Virus record (IMG/VR): IMGVR_UViG_3300030329_000267
Location: 1-35,293 of that record
Length of the DNA: 35,293 bases
Source: a virus
Direction: 5' to 3' (one strand)
A program made the position numbers and the translations under genes. Shown piece after piece: positions 8,219 to 15,547 of this stretch. Numbering within the stretch: the stretch's first letter is position 1; each line of letters starts with the position of its first letter. Under the pieces are notes generated by a model. The model ran no database searches. It worked only from the letters and a program-made list of their open reading frames with translations, and was not told the origin of the DNA.

Positions 8219-8502
8219 TGAAATGGTCTAAATATAGTTCATTAAAAACTGCAAAGAAGGTTGCATTTGAAAAGGTTGCTGAAGTAAAAGATAGCGACGA
8301 TAGAGTAACAAAAGAAGCTTATGTTGTCTTAGCTCAGAAACGATTTAATAGTGAAACTGGTGAAGCATTAGCTGATTCAAAAAATGAAATCTCTTTATCA
8401 GATTTAGAAAGAGAAAAAGCTAGATATGATGACGATATGGCAAGAGCAAAAGCAGAAAGTGATGAACTAGCAAAAGCAATAGCAGATTTTAAAAAACTTT
8501 AA
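8218..8502 (+). CDS. Helical coiled-coil protein, unknown (94 aa)
   Basis: Overlaps the fibre stop by one base (TAATG). Rich in Lys, Glu, Ala and Asp. The C-terminal half, from SLSDLEREKARYDDD to the end, is a clear coiled coil. Translational coupling to the fibre suggests a fibre assembly or attachment partner, which is inference. No family recognised. Confidence 0.7.
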   Translation: MKWSKYSSLKTAKKVAFEKVAEVKDSDDRVTKEAYVVLAQKRFNSETGEALADSKNEISLSDLEREKARYDDDMARAKAESDELAKAIADFKKL

Positions 8503-8520
8503 CTAACAAAGGAGTCAATA

Positions 8521-8733
8521 ATGGCTAAAGAAAAAGACAATGAACAAAAGCCAGTCTTGAATCTAGATGATAAGGAATATGTAATTGAAGACATGACTGA
8601 TTATCAGAAATCAATACTGGAAGACATAAACAACTACCAAGTACAGATAAACAGATTGGACAGGTGGAAAGCTGGTCAAATTCATGTTCTTCGTGAATCT
8701 CTAAAAAAAGAAGAGGTTGAAACGGAAGCATGA
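8521..8733 (+). CDS. Small phage protein resembling DUF6447 (70 aa)
   Basis: AAAGGAGTCAATA precedes the ATG. The pattern LNLDDKEYVIEDMTDYQKSI followed by an amphipathic helix with QVQINRLDRWKAGQ resembles the small DUF6447-type proteins found next to tail fibres in marine phages (a short beta hairpin, then a helical hairpin). Function unknown. It shares an ATGA overlap with the next gene. Confidence 0.65.
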   Translation: MAKEKDNEQKPVLNLDDKEYVIEDMTDYQKSILEDINNYQVQINRLDRWKAGQIHVLRESLKKEEVETEA

Positions 8734-9020
8734 TTGTCCGAAGATGCGCCCAAGATCATGATGTAGTAATACATAAAAACTCTAAAAGAGGTATGACAAA
8801 AACAGTTCGGTTGGCTAACGGAACTGTTGCTACAATTACATATCCGACTTCAAAAGCATATTTCCTTTGGACGGATAATCAGATCATTAAAAAGTCTGAT
8901 AATTTCCAAGTAATAGAAGAAGAATATGTAAAAGAGTGTGCTAAAAAACATTCTAATGGTAATGGGCGCATGGACATTGTAAAACATAAATTAGTAAATA
9001 ATAAGGTAGTCAAAAGATGA
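8730..9020 (+). CDS. Hypothetical protein (96 aa)
   Basis: Starts in an ATGA overlap at 8730. Basic, with a beta-rich middle (TKTVRLANGTVATITYPTS) and a Lys-rich C-terminus (MDIVKHKLVNNKVVKR). Two Cys residues (6 and 71) are far apart and do not form an obvious metal site. Its end overlaps the next gene by four bases. No family recognised. Confidence 0.65.
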   Translation: MIVRRCAQDHDVVIHKNSKRGMTKTVRLANGTVATITYPTSKAYFLWTDNQIIKKSDNFQVIEEEYVKECAKKHSNGNGRMDIVKHKLVNNKVVKR

Positions 9021-9307
9021 GAAGTCCTTTAACTAAATTAGTTCAATGGCAATTAAGAACAGGGCAATTAGACGGCTGGACTGCATATCATATTGGAGCA
9101 GGAGCATTTTTTTGTAAGATATTTCAATGGCTTAATTTTAGCGATTTATGGTGTGTTTTAGGTGTATTGATACTGGGTATAGCTTGGGAGGTTTTTGAGT
9201 GGATAATCGAGAACTATGAGCCTTATACAACTAAAAAAAGATGGATGTATAATACAATAGCTGACATTATAGTAGAAACTGGCATTGCTTGGTGGATGGT
9301 GCTGTGA
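9017..9307 (+). CDS. Small integral membrane protein with WEVFE motif (96 aa)
   Basis: Three hydrophobic segments: about 24-40 (AYHIGAGAFFCKIFQWL), 44-60 (LWCVLGVLILGIAWEVF) and 80-96. The arrangement HxGxG, then GIAWEVFEW, then NTIADIIVETG recalls VanZ/DUF2238-like membrane proteins, with His, Glu and Asp in or near the membrane. It opens a run of small membrane proteins before a putative endolysin, so it may take part in lysis, but no holin family is recognised. Confidence 0.65.
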   Translation: MRSPLTKLVQWQLRTGQLDGWTAYHIGAGAFFCKIFQWLNFSDLWCVLGVLILGIAWEVFEWIIENYEPYTTKKRWMYNTIADIIVETGIAWWMVL

Positions 9308-9423
9308 AGAAAACAATTAAAAAATATAAAAACGGAGATTTTAGGGTTGTTTATGAAAAAAGTGATACATCTTATGGCTATCCTGTTCGTTATCATTTTG
9401 TTGATAAGTGTAACAGGGTGTGA
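9304..9423 (+). CDS. Possible small basic protein (39 aa, GTG start)
   Basis: GTG at 9304 overlaps the previous stop as GTGA. The product KKTIKKYKNGDFRVVYEKSD... is basic and beta-like. Its second half overlaps, in another frame, the lipoprotein gene at 9353. The ribosome binding site is weak, and it may be only the spacer that carries the next gene's start. Confidence 0.38.
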   Translation: MKKTIKKYKNGDFRVVYEKSDTSYGYPVRYHFVDKCNRV

Positions 9424-9460
9424 TTCTGGCTGGTCTGTAATGGGCTGGGAGGTTAAGTGA
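9353..9460 (+). CDS. Tiny lipoprotein, possible outer-membrane spanin (Rz1-like)
   Basis: 35 residues: MKK, then a hydrophobic stretch (VIHLMAILFVIILLISV), then the lipobox VTGC and a short tail ending WEVK. AGGG lies six bases before the ATG. Lipoproteins of this size lying in a phage lysis region, and overlapping a neighbouring frame, are typical o-spanins, which link the outer membrane to an inner-membrane partner. The next gene (9457) has one membrane helix and a coiled coil, as expected of the partner. Mature length of about 14 residues is short for Rz1, so the role is tentative. Confidence 0.55.
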   Translation: MKKVIHLMAILFVIILLISVTGCDSGWSVMGWEVK

Positions 9461-9780
9461 GTGGCAAACCAGATACCGCCAGAAGTTATCGTGCTACTGT
9501 TCTTGATGATAATGCCATTGTTTCTATTAACCTTAAATGGCTTGGTCAAATTGCAGTTCTTATCGGAATGCTGGTCTATGGCTATTGGCAAATTGAAACT
9601 CGTATTAGAAAACTTGAAGATAGTGTTGTTACTCAAACTGAACAAATTGGGAGCCTACTTGATAAGCACATCGTGGAAGAACGGATTGAGAGACAAGAGC
9701 TGGCAGAGAAAGTAGCTTTTTATGAAAAAGAATTTAATATCAACCCGCTAAGTTGGGGTAAAAAAGGAAAAAAGAAATAA
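9457..9780 (+). CDS. Membrane-anchored coiled-coil protein, possible inner-membrane spanin
   Basis: 107 residues from GTG at 9457, which overlaps the lipoprotein stop as GTGA and has GGGAGG upstream. About 28 N-terminal residues, one membrane segment (WLGQIAVLIGMLVYGYW), then a helical coiled coil (ETRIRKLEDSVVTQTEQI... AEKVAFYEKEF) and a basic tail (WGKKGKKK). The topology fits an Rz-like i-spanin or a holin accessory protein. An alternative 84-residue reading from 9461 in another frame is a shadow. Confidence 0.6.
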   Translation: MSGKPDTARSYRATVLDDNAIVSINLKWLGQIAVLIGMLVYGYWQIETRIRKLEDSVVTQTEQIGSLLDKHIVEERIERQELAEKVAFYEKEFNINPLSWGKKGKKK

Positions 9781-10097
9781 TGGATTTTATACAGGTATAC
9801 GGTGAGGCTGGAATGATAGGAGTTGTTGGAGCGATGTTTGTTTATTTAGTTGTCTCTTTATCTAATAAATCAGCAAAGCAACAAGAAACATTAGAAAATT
9901 TAAAAGTTGAGAATAAAGGTCAAAGTGAAACATTAGAAAATATGGAAGGCATGGTAATTAAATTAATTAATCGCTGGAATCAATCAGATGATAAACTGGA
10001 TAGGAAATTTGATGCTATCACAAAAGAAATAAATGATCTGGATAATCAAATATCAGAAGTTAAAGGCTCTTTAAGTAGGATAAACGGTAGGCATTAA
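9780..10097 (+). CDS. N-terminally anchored coiled-coil protein, holin/spanin-like (105 aa)
   Basis: TAATG overlap with the previous gene. One membrane helix near the N-terminus (MIGVVGAMFVYLVVSL), then heptad-like sequence rich in Glu, Asn, Lys and Leu to the end (ENLKVENKGQSETLENME... EVKGSLSRING). The layout is like BhlA/UviB-type holin-like proteins and like the neighbour at 9457. The exact role in lysis is not shown by sequence. Confidence 0.6.
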   Translation: MDFIQVYGEAGMIGVVGAMFVYLVVSLSNKSAKQQETLENLKVENKGQSETLENMEGMVIKLINRWNQSDDKLDRKFDAITKEINDLDNQISEVKGSLSRINGRH

Positions 10098-10234
10098 TGG
10101 ATACATTAAAAGTTTTTACAATAAGTACAGCAAATTATTTTATTAATATAAGCCAAATTAGTGAATACTTACAGATATTAGTGAGTGTTTTATCAATAGT
10201 GGCTTTAATCTTAACCATAAGAAAGGAGAAATAA
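10097..10234 (+). CDS. Small membrane protein (45 aa)
   Basis: Starts in a TAATG overlap at 10097 and ends in another at 10234. A polar N-terminal half is followed by a membrane helix (LQILVSVLSIVALILTI) and RKEK. The final RKEK codons contain AAGGAG, the ribosome binding site of the next gene. It belongs to the lysis-like run and could be a small holin or anti-holin. Confidence 0.6.
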   Translation: MDTLKVFTISTANYFINISQISEYLQILVSVLSIVALILTIRKEK

Positions 10235-10461
10235 TGGATTTTAAATCAATGTTAATGGAGATGGCTGAAGCCCAAGCAGATAAAATGAGGGATGAGGCTA
10301 TGAAGCAAATTAGCTCTGATGATTTTGCAGATATGTTAGCAACAAAACTAAATGAAAAAATTGACATTCCATTTGTGAGTGAAGAAAAAGAACAGGAGTT
10401 TTTTGAAAAAGCAATGGATTTATTAACAGATGTATTAGCTGGGTTTTTTAAAGGTAAATAA
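10234..10461 (+). CDS. Small acidic helical protein, unknown (75 aa)
   Basis: Strong AAGGAG site six bases upstream. Rich in Glu, Asp, Met and Lys, predicted all-helical (MLMEMAEAQADKMRDEAM...), ending VLAGFFKGK. It overlaps the endolysin-like gene by one base (TAATG). No family recognised. Confidence 0.65.
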   Translation: MDFKSMLMEMAEAQADKMRDEAMKQISSDDFADMLATKLNEKIDIPFVSEEKEQEFFEKAMDLLTDVLAGFFKGK

Positions 10462-10949
10462 TGATTGACACTATGCAAATATTAACTGTAATAAAAACAA
10501 CTCTTGAAAAAATGGGTTCTAAATATTACAGCCATGATGCAATGATGTTAGTTTACAGAACTGGTTTAGTTGAATCAAAATATCAATATATTATGCAGAA
10601 AGGTGGTGATAATATAGCGAGAGGTTTCTTTCAGTGCGAACCGTGGGTAGCTGTTAGTCTTTGTAATGATTACTTGAAATACAGGGAATCTCTAATGAAA
10701 AGAGTGGCTGATGTTTGTTACCTAGATTGGAAATATTTTACCAGCCCAGAAGAACGTGAATGGAAAAACATATTAACAACAAATTTAATTGCTCAAATAG
10801 TTGTATGTAGACTGCACTATTGGAGAGTCCCTAAAAAACTTCCAGAATCATTAGACGACCAAGCAGTTTATTGGAAATCTTTTTATAATACGTCAAAAGG
10901 TGCTGGAACGGTAGAGCATTTTAAAGAGATTGTTGTTAAGTATGGCTGA
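10461..10949 (+). CDS. Putative endolysin, lysozyme/transglycosylase-like
   Basis: 162 residues. YRTGLVESKYQYIMQ followed by NIARGFFQCEPWVA resembles the catalytic Glu segment (ES.Y..) and following G-[FL]-[WF]-Q loop of lysozyme-like transglycosylases that cut peptidoglycan. The C-terminal part (RLHYWRVPKKLPE, YWKSFYNTSKGAGT) matches what I recall of small phage proteins annotated as lysozyme-like. Glu38 is the candidate catalytic residue. It lies directly after the small membrane proteins, as in a lysis cassette. It has no signal peptide. A virion-associated hydrolase is an alternative. Confidence 0.55.
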   Translation: MIDTMQILTVIKTTLEKMGSKYYSHDAMMLVYRTGLVESKYQYIMQKGGDNIARGFFQCEPWVAVSLCNDYLKYRESLMKRVADVCYLDWKYFTSPEEREWKNILTTNLIAQIVVCRLHYWRVPKKLPESLDDQAVYWKSFYNTSKGAGTVEHFKEIVVKYG

Positions 10950-11988
10950 AGAAATAGTAAAGGATGTAGATGGAAATATTATTGCCTGTAAATATTGTGG
11001 AAGTAGAGATATTAGAAAATTTGGATTTCTATATAGAGCAAAAAGCAAAAAACAGCAATGGATGTGTAATAACTGTGGAAAAAGAACTGTGTCCCCAACA
11101 ATAATAGAAAAAGCTCATTTTATTACTGAAGAAATGGAGCCTGAATTTATGCCTATTGACCAGTTGATAGAGCATAGAAAAAAGAAATATGCAATTCAAA
11201 TTAAAGCTAAGGAATCAAAAAAATTAATTAATATTGATATAACAACAGACGGACCAATAGGAATTTGCCATTTTGGTGATCCTCATATAGACGATGATGG
11301 TACAAATATTGCAGAAATATATTCTTTGTGTAATCTAATTAATAAAACAGATGGAATGTTTGCTGGAAATTTAGGGGATGTTCAAAATAACTGGGTTGGA
11401 AGGTTGTCTTTTTTATATGGTCAGCAGTCTACAAGTGCAAAGGAATCATGGAGACTTACAGAACATTTTGTAAATAGTGTAGAATGGCTGTATTTAGTAG
11501 CAGGAAATCACGATGTCTGGTCAGGTGATGGAGATCCCTTAGATTTTATAATGAGGGGGCATAGTGGAGTTTATGAAAAATGGGGTGCAAGGTTAAATCT
11601 TAGGTTTCCTAATAAAAAAAATATTAGAGTAAATGCTAGACATTATTTTAAAGGCTTTTCAATGTGGAATACAGCTCATGGTGTTGCAAAAGCGGCTCAA
11701 ATGGGATGGAAAGACCATATTTTAACCTGCGGACATACTCATGTCTCTGGTTATCAAGTTTTAAAAGACACAGCATCGGGCTTAATTTCTCATGCAATAC
11801 AAGTGGCAAGTTTTAAAATCATGGACAGTTATGCAGACAAAATGGGACTAGATGATAAGAACATATTTAATGCTCCAGTTACAATTATTGATCCGCAGTA
11901 TGAAGATCATGACAATAGGCTTGTCACTACAATTTTTAATCCGTATGAGGCGGCAGAATATTTGACATGGAAAAGATCAAAGAAATAA
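10942..11988 (+). CDS. Calcineurin-like metallophosphatase with N-terminal zinc ribbon
   Basis: 348 residues from ATG 10942, preferred over TTG 10930. Residues 16-45 are a zinc ribbon (CKYCGS...RKFGF...MCNNCGKR) of the kind found at the N-terminus of IS1-type transposases and many DNA-binding proteins. The metallophosphoesterase core follows: GDPHID (112-117), GNLGD (142-146), AGNHD (187-191), His246 and CGHTH (263-267), a full metal-binding set, so it should be active on phosphodiesters or monoesters. Substrate is unknown; DNA or RNA is suggested by the ribbon. It sits between the endolysin-like gene and the head-tail adaptor, an odd place for an enzyme. Confidence 0.82.
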   Translation: MAEEIVKDVDGNIIACKYCGSRDIRKFGFLYRAKSKKQQWMCNNCGKRTVSPTIIEKAHFITEEMEPEFMPIDQLIEHRKKKYAIQIKAKESKKLINIDITTDGPIGICHFGDPHIDDDGTNIAEIYSLCNLINKTDGMFAGNLGDVQNNWVGRLSFLYGQQSTSAKESWRLTEHFVNSVEWLYLVAGNHDVWSGDGDPLDFIMRGHSGVYEKWGARLNLRFPNKKNIRVNARHYFKGFSMWNTAHGVAKAAQMGWKDHILTCGHTHVSGYQVLKDTASGLISHAIQVASFKIMDSYADKMGLDDKNIFNAPVTIIDPQYEDHDNRLVTTIFNPYEAAEYLTWKRSKK

Positions 11989-12191
11989 AAACTGACAACA
12001 TTGACTATAATGCTTTTGATTTAATGTTGAGATGTAAAGAATTATCCCAGCAAATAGATTTATCAAATATTATTCTTGACAATACAAGCATTGATGAGAA
12101 AGAAATGTTAATTACAATTATAGAATCCATAAGGACTCTTGAATTTGAAATAATTGAAGAGCCTTATTTAATACCAAAGGCACAAGCATGA
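11967..12191 (+). CDS. Small acidic helical protein, unknown (74 aa)
   Basis: Starts within the last codons of the metallophosphatase and overlaps the adaptor gene start by four bases. Acidic and helical (YNAFDLMLRCKELSQQIDL, DEKEMLITIIESIRTLEFE). The close coupling to the adaptor suggests a head-completion or chaperone role, but nothing is recognised. Confidence 0.65.
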   Translation: MEKIKEIKTDNIDYNAFDLMLRCKELSQQIDLSNIILDNTSIDEKEMLITIIESIRTLEFEIIEEPYLIPKAQA

Positions 12192-13174
12192 GTACATACT
12201 ATGAATCATACTGCAATACAACAACAGATTTGCTATTTATTGAGCCTTATTTAAGTGAATACGATCAAAAACGAGTTTTAGCAGGAAATTTTACCACTAC
12301 AGATACATCTAATCTGTATCAACTGAACAACACAGGATATGTTGGATTATTGTTTAAAGACGGTGTTGAAATGACTTCTGTTGGAGATAGTCCGAATGCC
12401 GATAATGAATATAATTATTCATCCAGCACAGATTCTTTTCAGTTCTACTTAGCATCGTCTTCTGTGTCTGCATTAAATAGTGCAGTTTTTGAAGCATCCC
12501 AAGATTGGAGTGATCTAAAGACAACTGCCACAAAAAGAGCCTCCGACTTTGTTCGCAGTTTCCTCCCTTTCCCAATATACCCAAACAAAGGAGTTGGCTC
12601 TGGGGATGCTACTAATAGGGATTACCCTGAGATAATTGTAAGAAGCACAGCGATTATGGCAGTGGAATCTTTAATAAGACCTTACGATGTAGAAAAAGCT
12701 GATCAAATAAAATCTCAAGCTATAAATGAAGATGGTTCTGGGTGGTTGGATATGCTTAGAAAAGGTGAAATAAGTGTCTACAGTAGTGAATCACAGCAAA
12801 AGCACAAGGGAATAATATCACCAGTTTCCATAAATGCAAATACGACTGGTGGAATTTTAGATGTAAAAGGAAGAGCAAGTACAGAATGGGATGCTATAAA
12901 AATTATCATTTCAAACGGTGGTACAATTACAGCAGGTTCTGCAAATACAACTATCAAATATTCTACATACACTAGAAATGAGAAAGGTTTAAAAATGAAT
13001 CAAGATGTCAATGAAGAGGTGATTGATTGCGGATGGCAACCAGCGGGACATGATATGTGGATACGTTTTTCTTCAGGATTATATACAACAAACGATGAAT
13101 GGCAATTAGAAGTGAGTGGGGTTTTAGATCAATCTTTTACACCGATTAAAACAATTTCAACTAGCAGATATTAA
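12188..13174 (+). CDS. Putative head-tail adaptor/neck protein
   Basis: 328 residues. About residues 100-200 form a helical domain (DWSDLKTTATKRASDFVRSF... YPEIIVRSTAIMAVESLI) like the helical bundle of gp6/gp15-type adaptors that dock under the portal. The C-terminal third is beta-rich (ASTEWDAIKIIISNGG... IRFSSGLYTTNDEWQLEVSG). Position before the tail terminator and tube genes supports a connector role. The family assignment is from pattern and context, not a clear signature. Confidence 0.55.
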   Translation: MSTYYESYCNTTTDLLFIEPYLSEYDQKRVLAGNFTTTDTSNLYQLNNTGYVGLLFKDGVEMTSVGDSPNADNEYNYSSSTDSFQFYLASSSVSALNSAVFEASQDWSDLKTTATKRASDFVRSFLPFPIYPNKGVGSGDATNRDYPEIIVRSTAIMAVESLIRPYDVEKADQIKSQAINEDGSGWLDMLRKGEISVYSSESQQKHKGIISPVSINANTTGGILDVKGRASTEWDAIKIIISNGGTITAGSANTTIKYSTYTRNEKGLKMNQDVNEEVIDCGWQPAGHDMWIRFSSGLYTTNDEWQLEVSGVLDQSFTPIKTISTSRY

Positions 13175-13596
13175 TGGCAATAACATTTTCAAATACAATT
13201 TATGATGATATAATGGAAACACTAGCAACATTAATAAATGATGAATTTAATATTGCTGTTTATTACGATGAACATAAACCGCCACAGTCTTTTTTATTAA
13301 CTCCAGAGTCTGATGAATTGGTAACAAACTTGTCTACAGGTACACAGAGGGAATATAATGTTTTAATTAATTATGAATTAAAATTTGGAGGTCAATACAC
13401 CAAAAACAACATGAAACAAGTTTCTAATATTATGGAAAGACTGAAAAGATTAATTTATAATAATTCATCCTATTCAGGTGGGGCAACTTGGTTTGATGCT
13501 AACATTACAAGTATTGAATATGAAAGAGATGAAGATGATCAGACTCTTTTAAGGGGAACAGGAACTTTTAATTGCAATAATATAGAGGTAATATGA
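13174..13596 (+). CDS. Putative tail terminator / tail completion protein
   Basis: 140 residues, overlapping the adaptor by one base. An N-terminal helix (YDDIMETLATLINDEFN) is followed by alternating strands, a helix (NNMKQVSNIMERLKRLIYN) and a C-terminal strand set (GTGTFNCNNIEVI), the usual layout of lambda gpU-like terminators that cap the tail tube and join it to the head. It lies one small gene upstream of the tail tube gene, as expected. Confidence 0.6.
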   Translation: MAITFSNTIYDDIMETLATLINDEFNIAVYYDEHKPPQSFLLTPESDELVTNLSTGTQREYNVLINYELKFGGQYTKNNMKQVSNIMERLKRLIYNNSSYSGGATWFDANITSIEYERDEDDQTLLRGTGTFNCNNIEVI

Positions 13597-13784
13597 TGAA
13601 AATAAAAGCAAGGTTAAATAAATTTCACAGAGTAAATCCCAACGGAGTGCTTTGTGATGCTACTTCACTTGATAAACTCAGGGAAGGTGGGGTTGTAGAT
13701 GTCCCTGAAGAAGTTGGAAACGAATTACTTAAAATGGGATTCGTAGAACAAGCAAAAACAAAAACAAAGAAGGAGGCTAAATAA
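13593..13784 (+). CDS. Small basic protein between tail genes, unknown (63 aa)
   Basis: ATGATG start in an ATGA overlap. Contains GVVDVPEEVGNELLKMGFVEQ and a Lys-rich end (KTKTKKEAK) whose last codons hold AAGGAGG for the tail tube gene. Similar small proteins with a VP...A..LI..G pattern are common near head-tail joining genes. The role is unknown. Confidence 0.65.
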   Translation: MMKIKARLNKFHRVNPNGVLCDATSLDKLREGGVVDVPEEVGNELLKMGFVEQAKTKTKKEAK

Positions 13785-14863
13785 TGGCTGACACAAGAGT
13801 AGTCCCTGTAAGTAGTATAAAATATGGCTTAAAAGCTGAAACGTCTTTCGGGGTAGCATTAGATTCAAGTGGCAATGATGGTACTGCATATTTAACACAA
13901 CCAGTTGTCCAAACACAGAAACCAACATTCAATATTTCTAGGGAATCTAGATTATTAAGTGGAAGAGGTAGCGTTAAAAATGCCGCGGATACCGTAGTAA
14001 ATACAAAAGGGGGTACAGTAACAATGCCTTTTGAAATGTTGGCAACTCCAAGAACATTAGCACAGCACGCTTTGCTCGTAGGACAAGAAAGTGGAACATC
14101 TGGTAGTACAGTTCATGAAATGGAAATAGATGGAACAAGTAATGCTGATTCAATAGGTGGTACAATATCAAGCGGTATCCCTCATTCTTGTAATTTAGCT
14201 TATTATCCAGCTACAGGTGAAGGAATTAAGGTTACTGGAGTGGTGTGTTCTGATCTAACAATAGCTGGTGACGTAGGTGCGAATAATGGGTTGGTAACTA
14301 TCAGCGGAAATTATTTTTCTGGTTTTAGTAATACAGTAAGTACAGCAACAGTCTTAGAACAGACTTTTGATGGAACTTGGGTAGACTCAGAAACTCAATA
14401 CTATAATGTGATGGATGCTTCGGCACTTACATTAGATGTTGAAGGAAATGCAAATCAAACTTTTATTATGAAATCATTTAGTTTTAATATTGCGAATGGT
14501 GTCAATAGAGTTGGATTTGATACAAATGGAAATGCGGAGGTTTATGTTTTTCCAGAATATGCAGTAACAGGAAGTCTTGTTATTAAATACGATAGCGAAT
14601 TTGATTACGGTGAAGACAATAATGTAATTCAGGATTTTCTTGATGGGGATACTTTAAGCCTTGTAATTAAAATTGGTGATGGAACTATCAGCTCTGAAGG
14701 TGAAATGCACATAACAGCAGAAATTCAATACACAGGTGATCCAGCGCAAGATTTGAGTGAGTCTGGAGTATTTCACACATTAGAATTTGAATGTGTTAAA
14801 AATGGCTCTACTGAAGCATTTAAACTAGAATCATTTAAAAATGAAGCAGTAACAGTTTGGTAA
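13784..14863 (+). CDS. Major tail (tube) protein
   Basis: 359 residues, mostly beta-sheet, with an excellent AAGGAGG site. The order terminator, tube, frameshifted chaperone, tape measure identifies it as the tube subunit. It starts with MADTRVVPVSSIKYGLKAETSFGV and has SRESRLLSGRGS and KGGTVTMPFEM, seen in tube proteins of related marine phages. The middle (about 140-210) resembles an added beta domain. A 16-base gap follows, with GGGAGG for the next gene. Confidence 0.75.
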   Translation: MADTRVVPVSSIKYGLKAETSFGVALDSSGNDGTAYLTQPVVQTQKPTFNISRESRLLSGRGSVKNAADTVVNTKGGTVTMPFEMLATPRTLAQHALLVGQESGTSGSTVHEMEIDGTSNADSIGGTISSGIPHSCNLAYYPATGEGIKVTGVVCSDLTIAGDVGANNGLVTISGNYFSGFSNTVSTATVLEQTFDGTWVDSETQYYNVMDASALTLDVEGNANQTFIMKSFSFNIANGVNRVGFDTNGNAEVYVFPEYAVTGSLVIKYDSEFDYGEDNNVIQDFLDGDTLSLVIKIGDGTISSEGEMHITAEIQYTGDPAQDLSESGVFHTLEFECVKNGSTEAFKLESFKNEAVTVW

Positions 14864-14879
14864 TTAATAGGGAGGAAAT

Positions 14880-15155
14880 ATGATTGTAGATACACCACAT
14901 GGTGAATTTGAGGTCAAAGACATAACAAGGAAAGAGCGTAGAAAATATTATAGAAAGGTTAAAACAGTTTTTGCAGAACAGGATCAAGAAAAATTACATG
15001 ATCTTTCTGATGAATTTGCTTTATTAGCTTTTAAAAATGATGAAACTGCTGAAAAAAAACTTGGCAATCTAACTGCTTTGCAGGAAGATGAAGTCTTAAC
15101 TGCTATCATAATTGCGTACATGGGGTTAAAGGTGGGAAACTCTACTGGCGATTGA
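14880..15155 (+). CDS. Tail assembly chaperone, short form (lambda gpG-like)
   Basis: 91 residues, helical and charged (VKDITRKERRKYYRKVKTV... LTALQEDEVLTAIIIAYM). It sits between the tube and tape-measure genes. In siphoviruses this position holds a chaperone made in two forms, the longer by -1 frameshift. A GGGAAAC heptamer in the right frame lies at 15134-15140, near the end of the gene. The short form stops at 15153-15155. Both forms would coat the tape measure during tail assembly. Confidence 0.8.
   Translation: MIVDTPHGEFEVKDITRKERRKYYRKVKTVFAEQDQEKLHDLSDEFALLAFKNDETAEKKLGNLTALQEDEVLTAIIIAYMGLKVGNSTGD
15134..15140 (+). promoter_or_regulatory. Programmed -1 frameshift slippery heptamer GGGAAAC
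   Basis: In the zero frame the codons are GGA (15135-15137) and AAC (15138-15140), so the heptamer reads G GGA AAC, the X XXY YYZ form, close to lambda's GGGAAAG in gene G. The -1 frame is open from 15092 to 15547. I do not see a strong downstream pseudoknot. Confidence 0.8.
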
Positions 15156-15547
15156 GATGTGCAGTCTGGTTTTCTCAATTAGGTTTTACAAATAATGAAA
15201 ACTTTGTTTTTCCTTATACAGCTCAGTCGCCTGTTACTGGTAAAAAGAAAACATTTGAAAACAATAAAGATGTTTTAAATGAAATAAACAATGTACTAAA
15301 TCAAAAAGGAACTGAAAAATTTGGAATTGGTCAAACACTATATTATGAAATTCCTTTTTTTACAAACCCGTATATTATTATAAGCAACTGGTGCTGGGAT
15401 ATGATACAAGATTACAAGCTAGTAACTAATTACAATGTTCCTTTGGGAGTTGATTTAGATTCAATTTCTGTTTTTAAGATTGACTGTTTTTCAATTATTG
15501 ATCAAGAAATAAAAAACATAAAAACACATAGAGAAAAAAATGGCTAA
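15140..15547 (+). CDS. Tail assembly chaperone, frameshifted extension (lambda gpT-like part)
   Basis: Read in the -1 frame after slippage at GGGAAAC, this adds 135 residues to the first 87 of the short form, giving a 222-residue GT-like product. There is no credible independent start: the only early candidate is TTG at 15152 with no ribosome binding site. Content includes WFSQLGFTNNENFVFPYT and NPYIIISNWCWDMIQDY. It ends overlapping the tape-measure start by eight bases, the standard order. The T-like part is thought to contact the tube protein while the G part binds the tape measure. Confidence 0.75.
   Translation, partial: LYWRLRCAVWFSQLGFTNNENFVFPYTAQSPVTGKKKTFENNKDVLNEINNVLNQKGTEKFGIGQTLYYEIPFFTNPYIIISNWCWDMIQDYKLVTNYNVPLGVDLDSISVFKIDCFSIIDQEIKNIKTHREKNG

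Noticed and set aside
15050-15059. A-run as the frameshift site of the tail chaperone
   Set aside because: A -1 shift there meets a stop at 15089-15091; GGGAAAC at 15134-15140 leads into the open frame.
15152-15547. Separate gene starting at TTG 15152
   Set aside because: No ribosome binding site, and the phase and location fit frameshift extension of the preceding gene.
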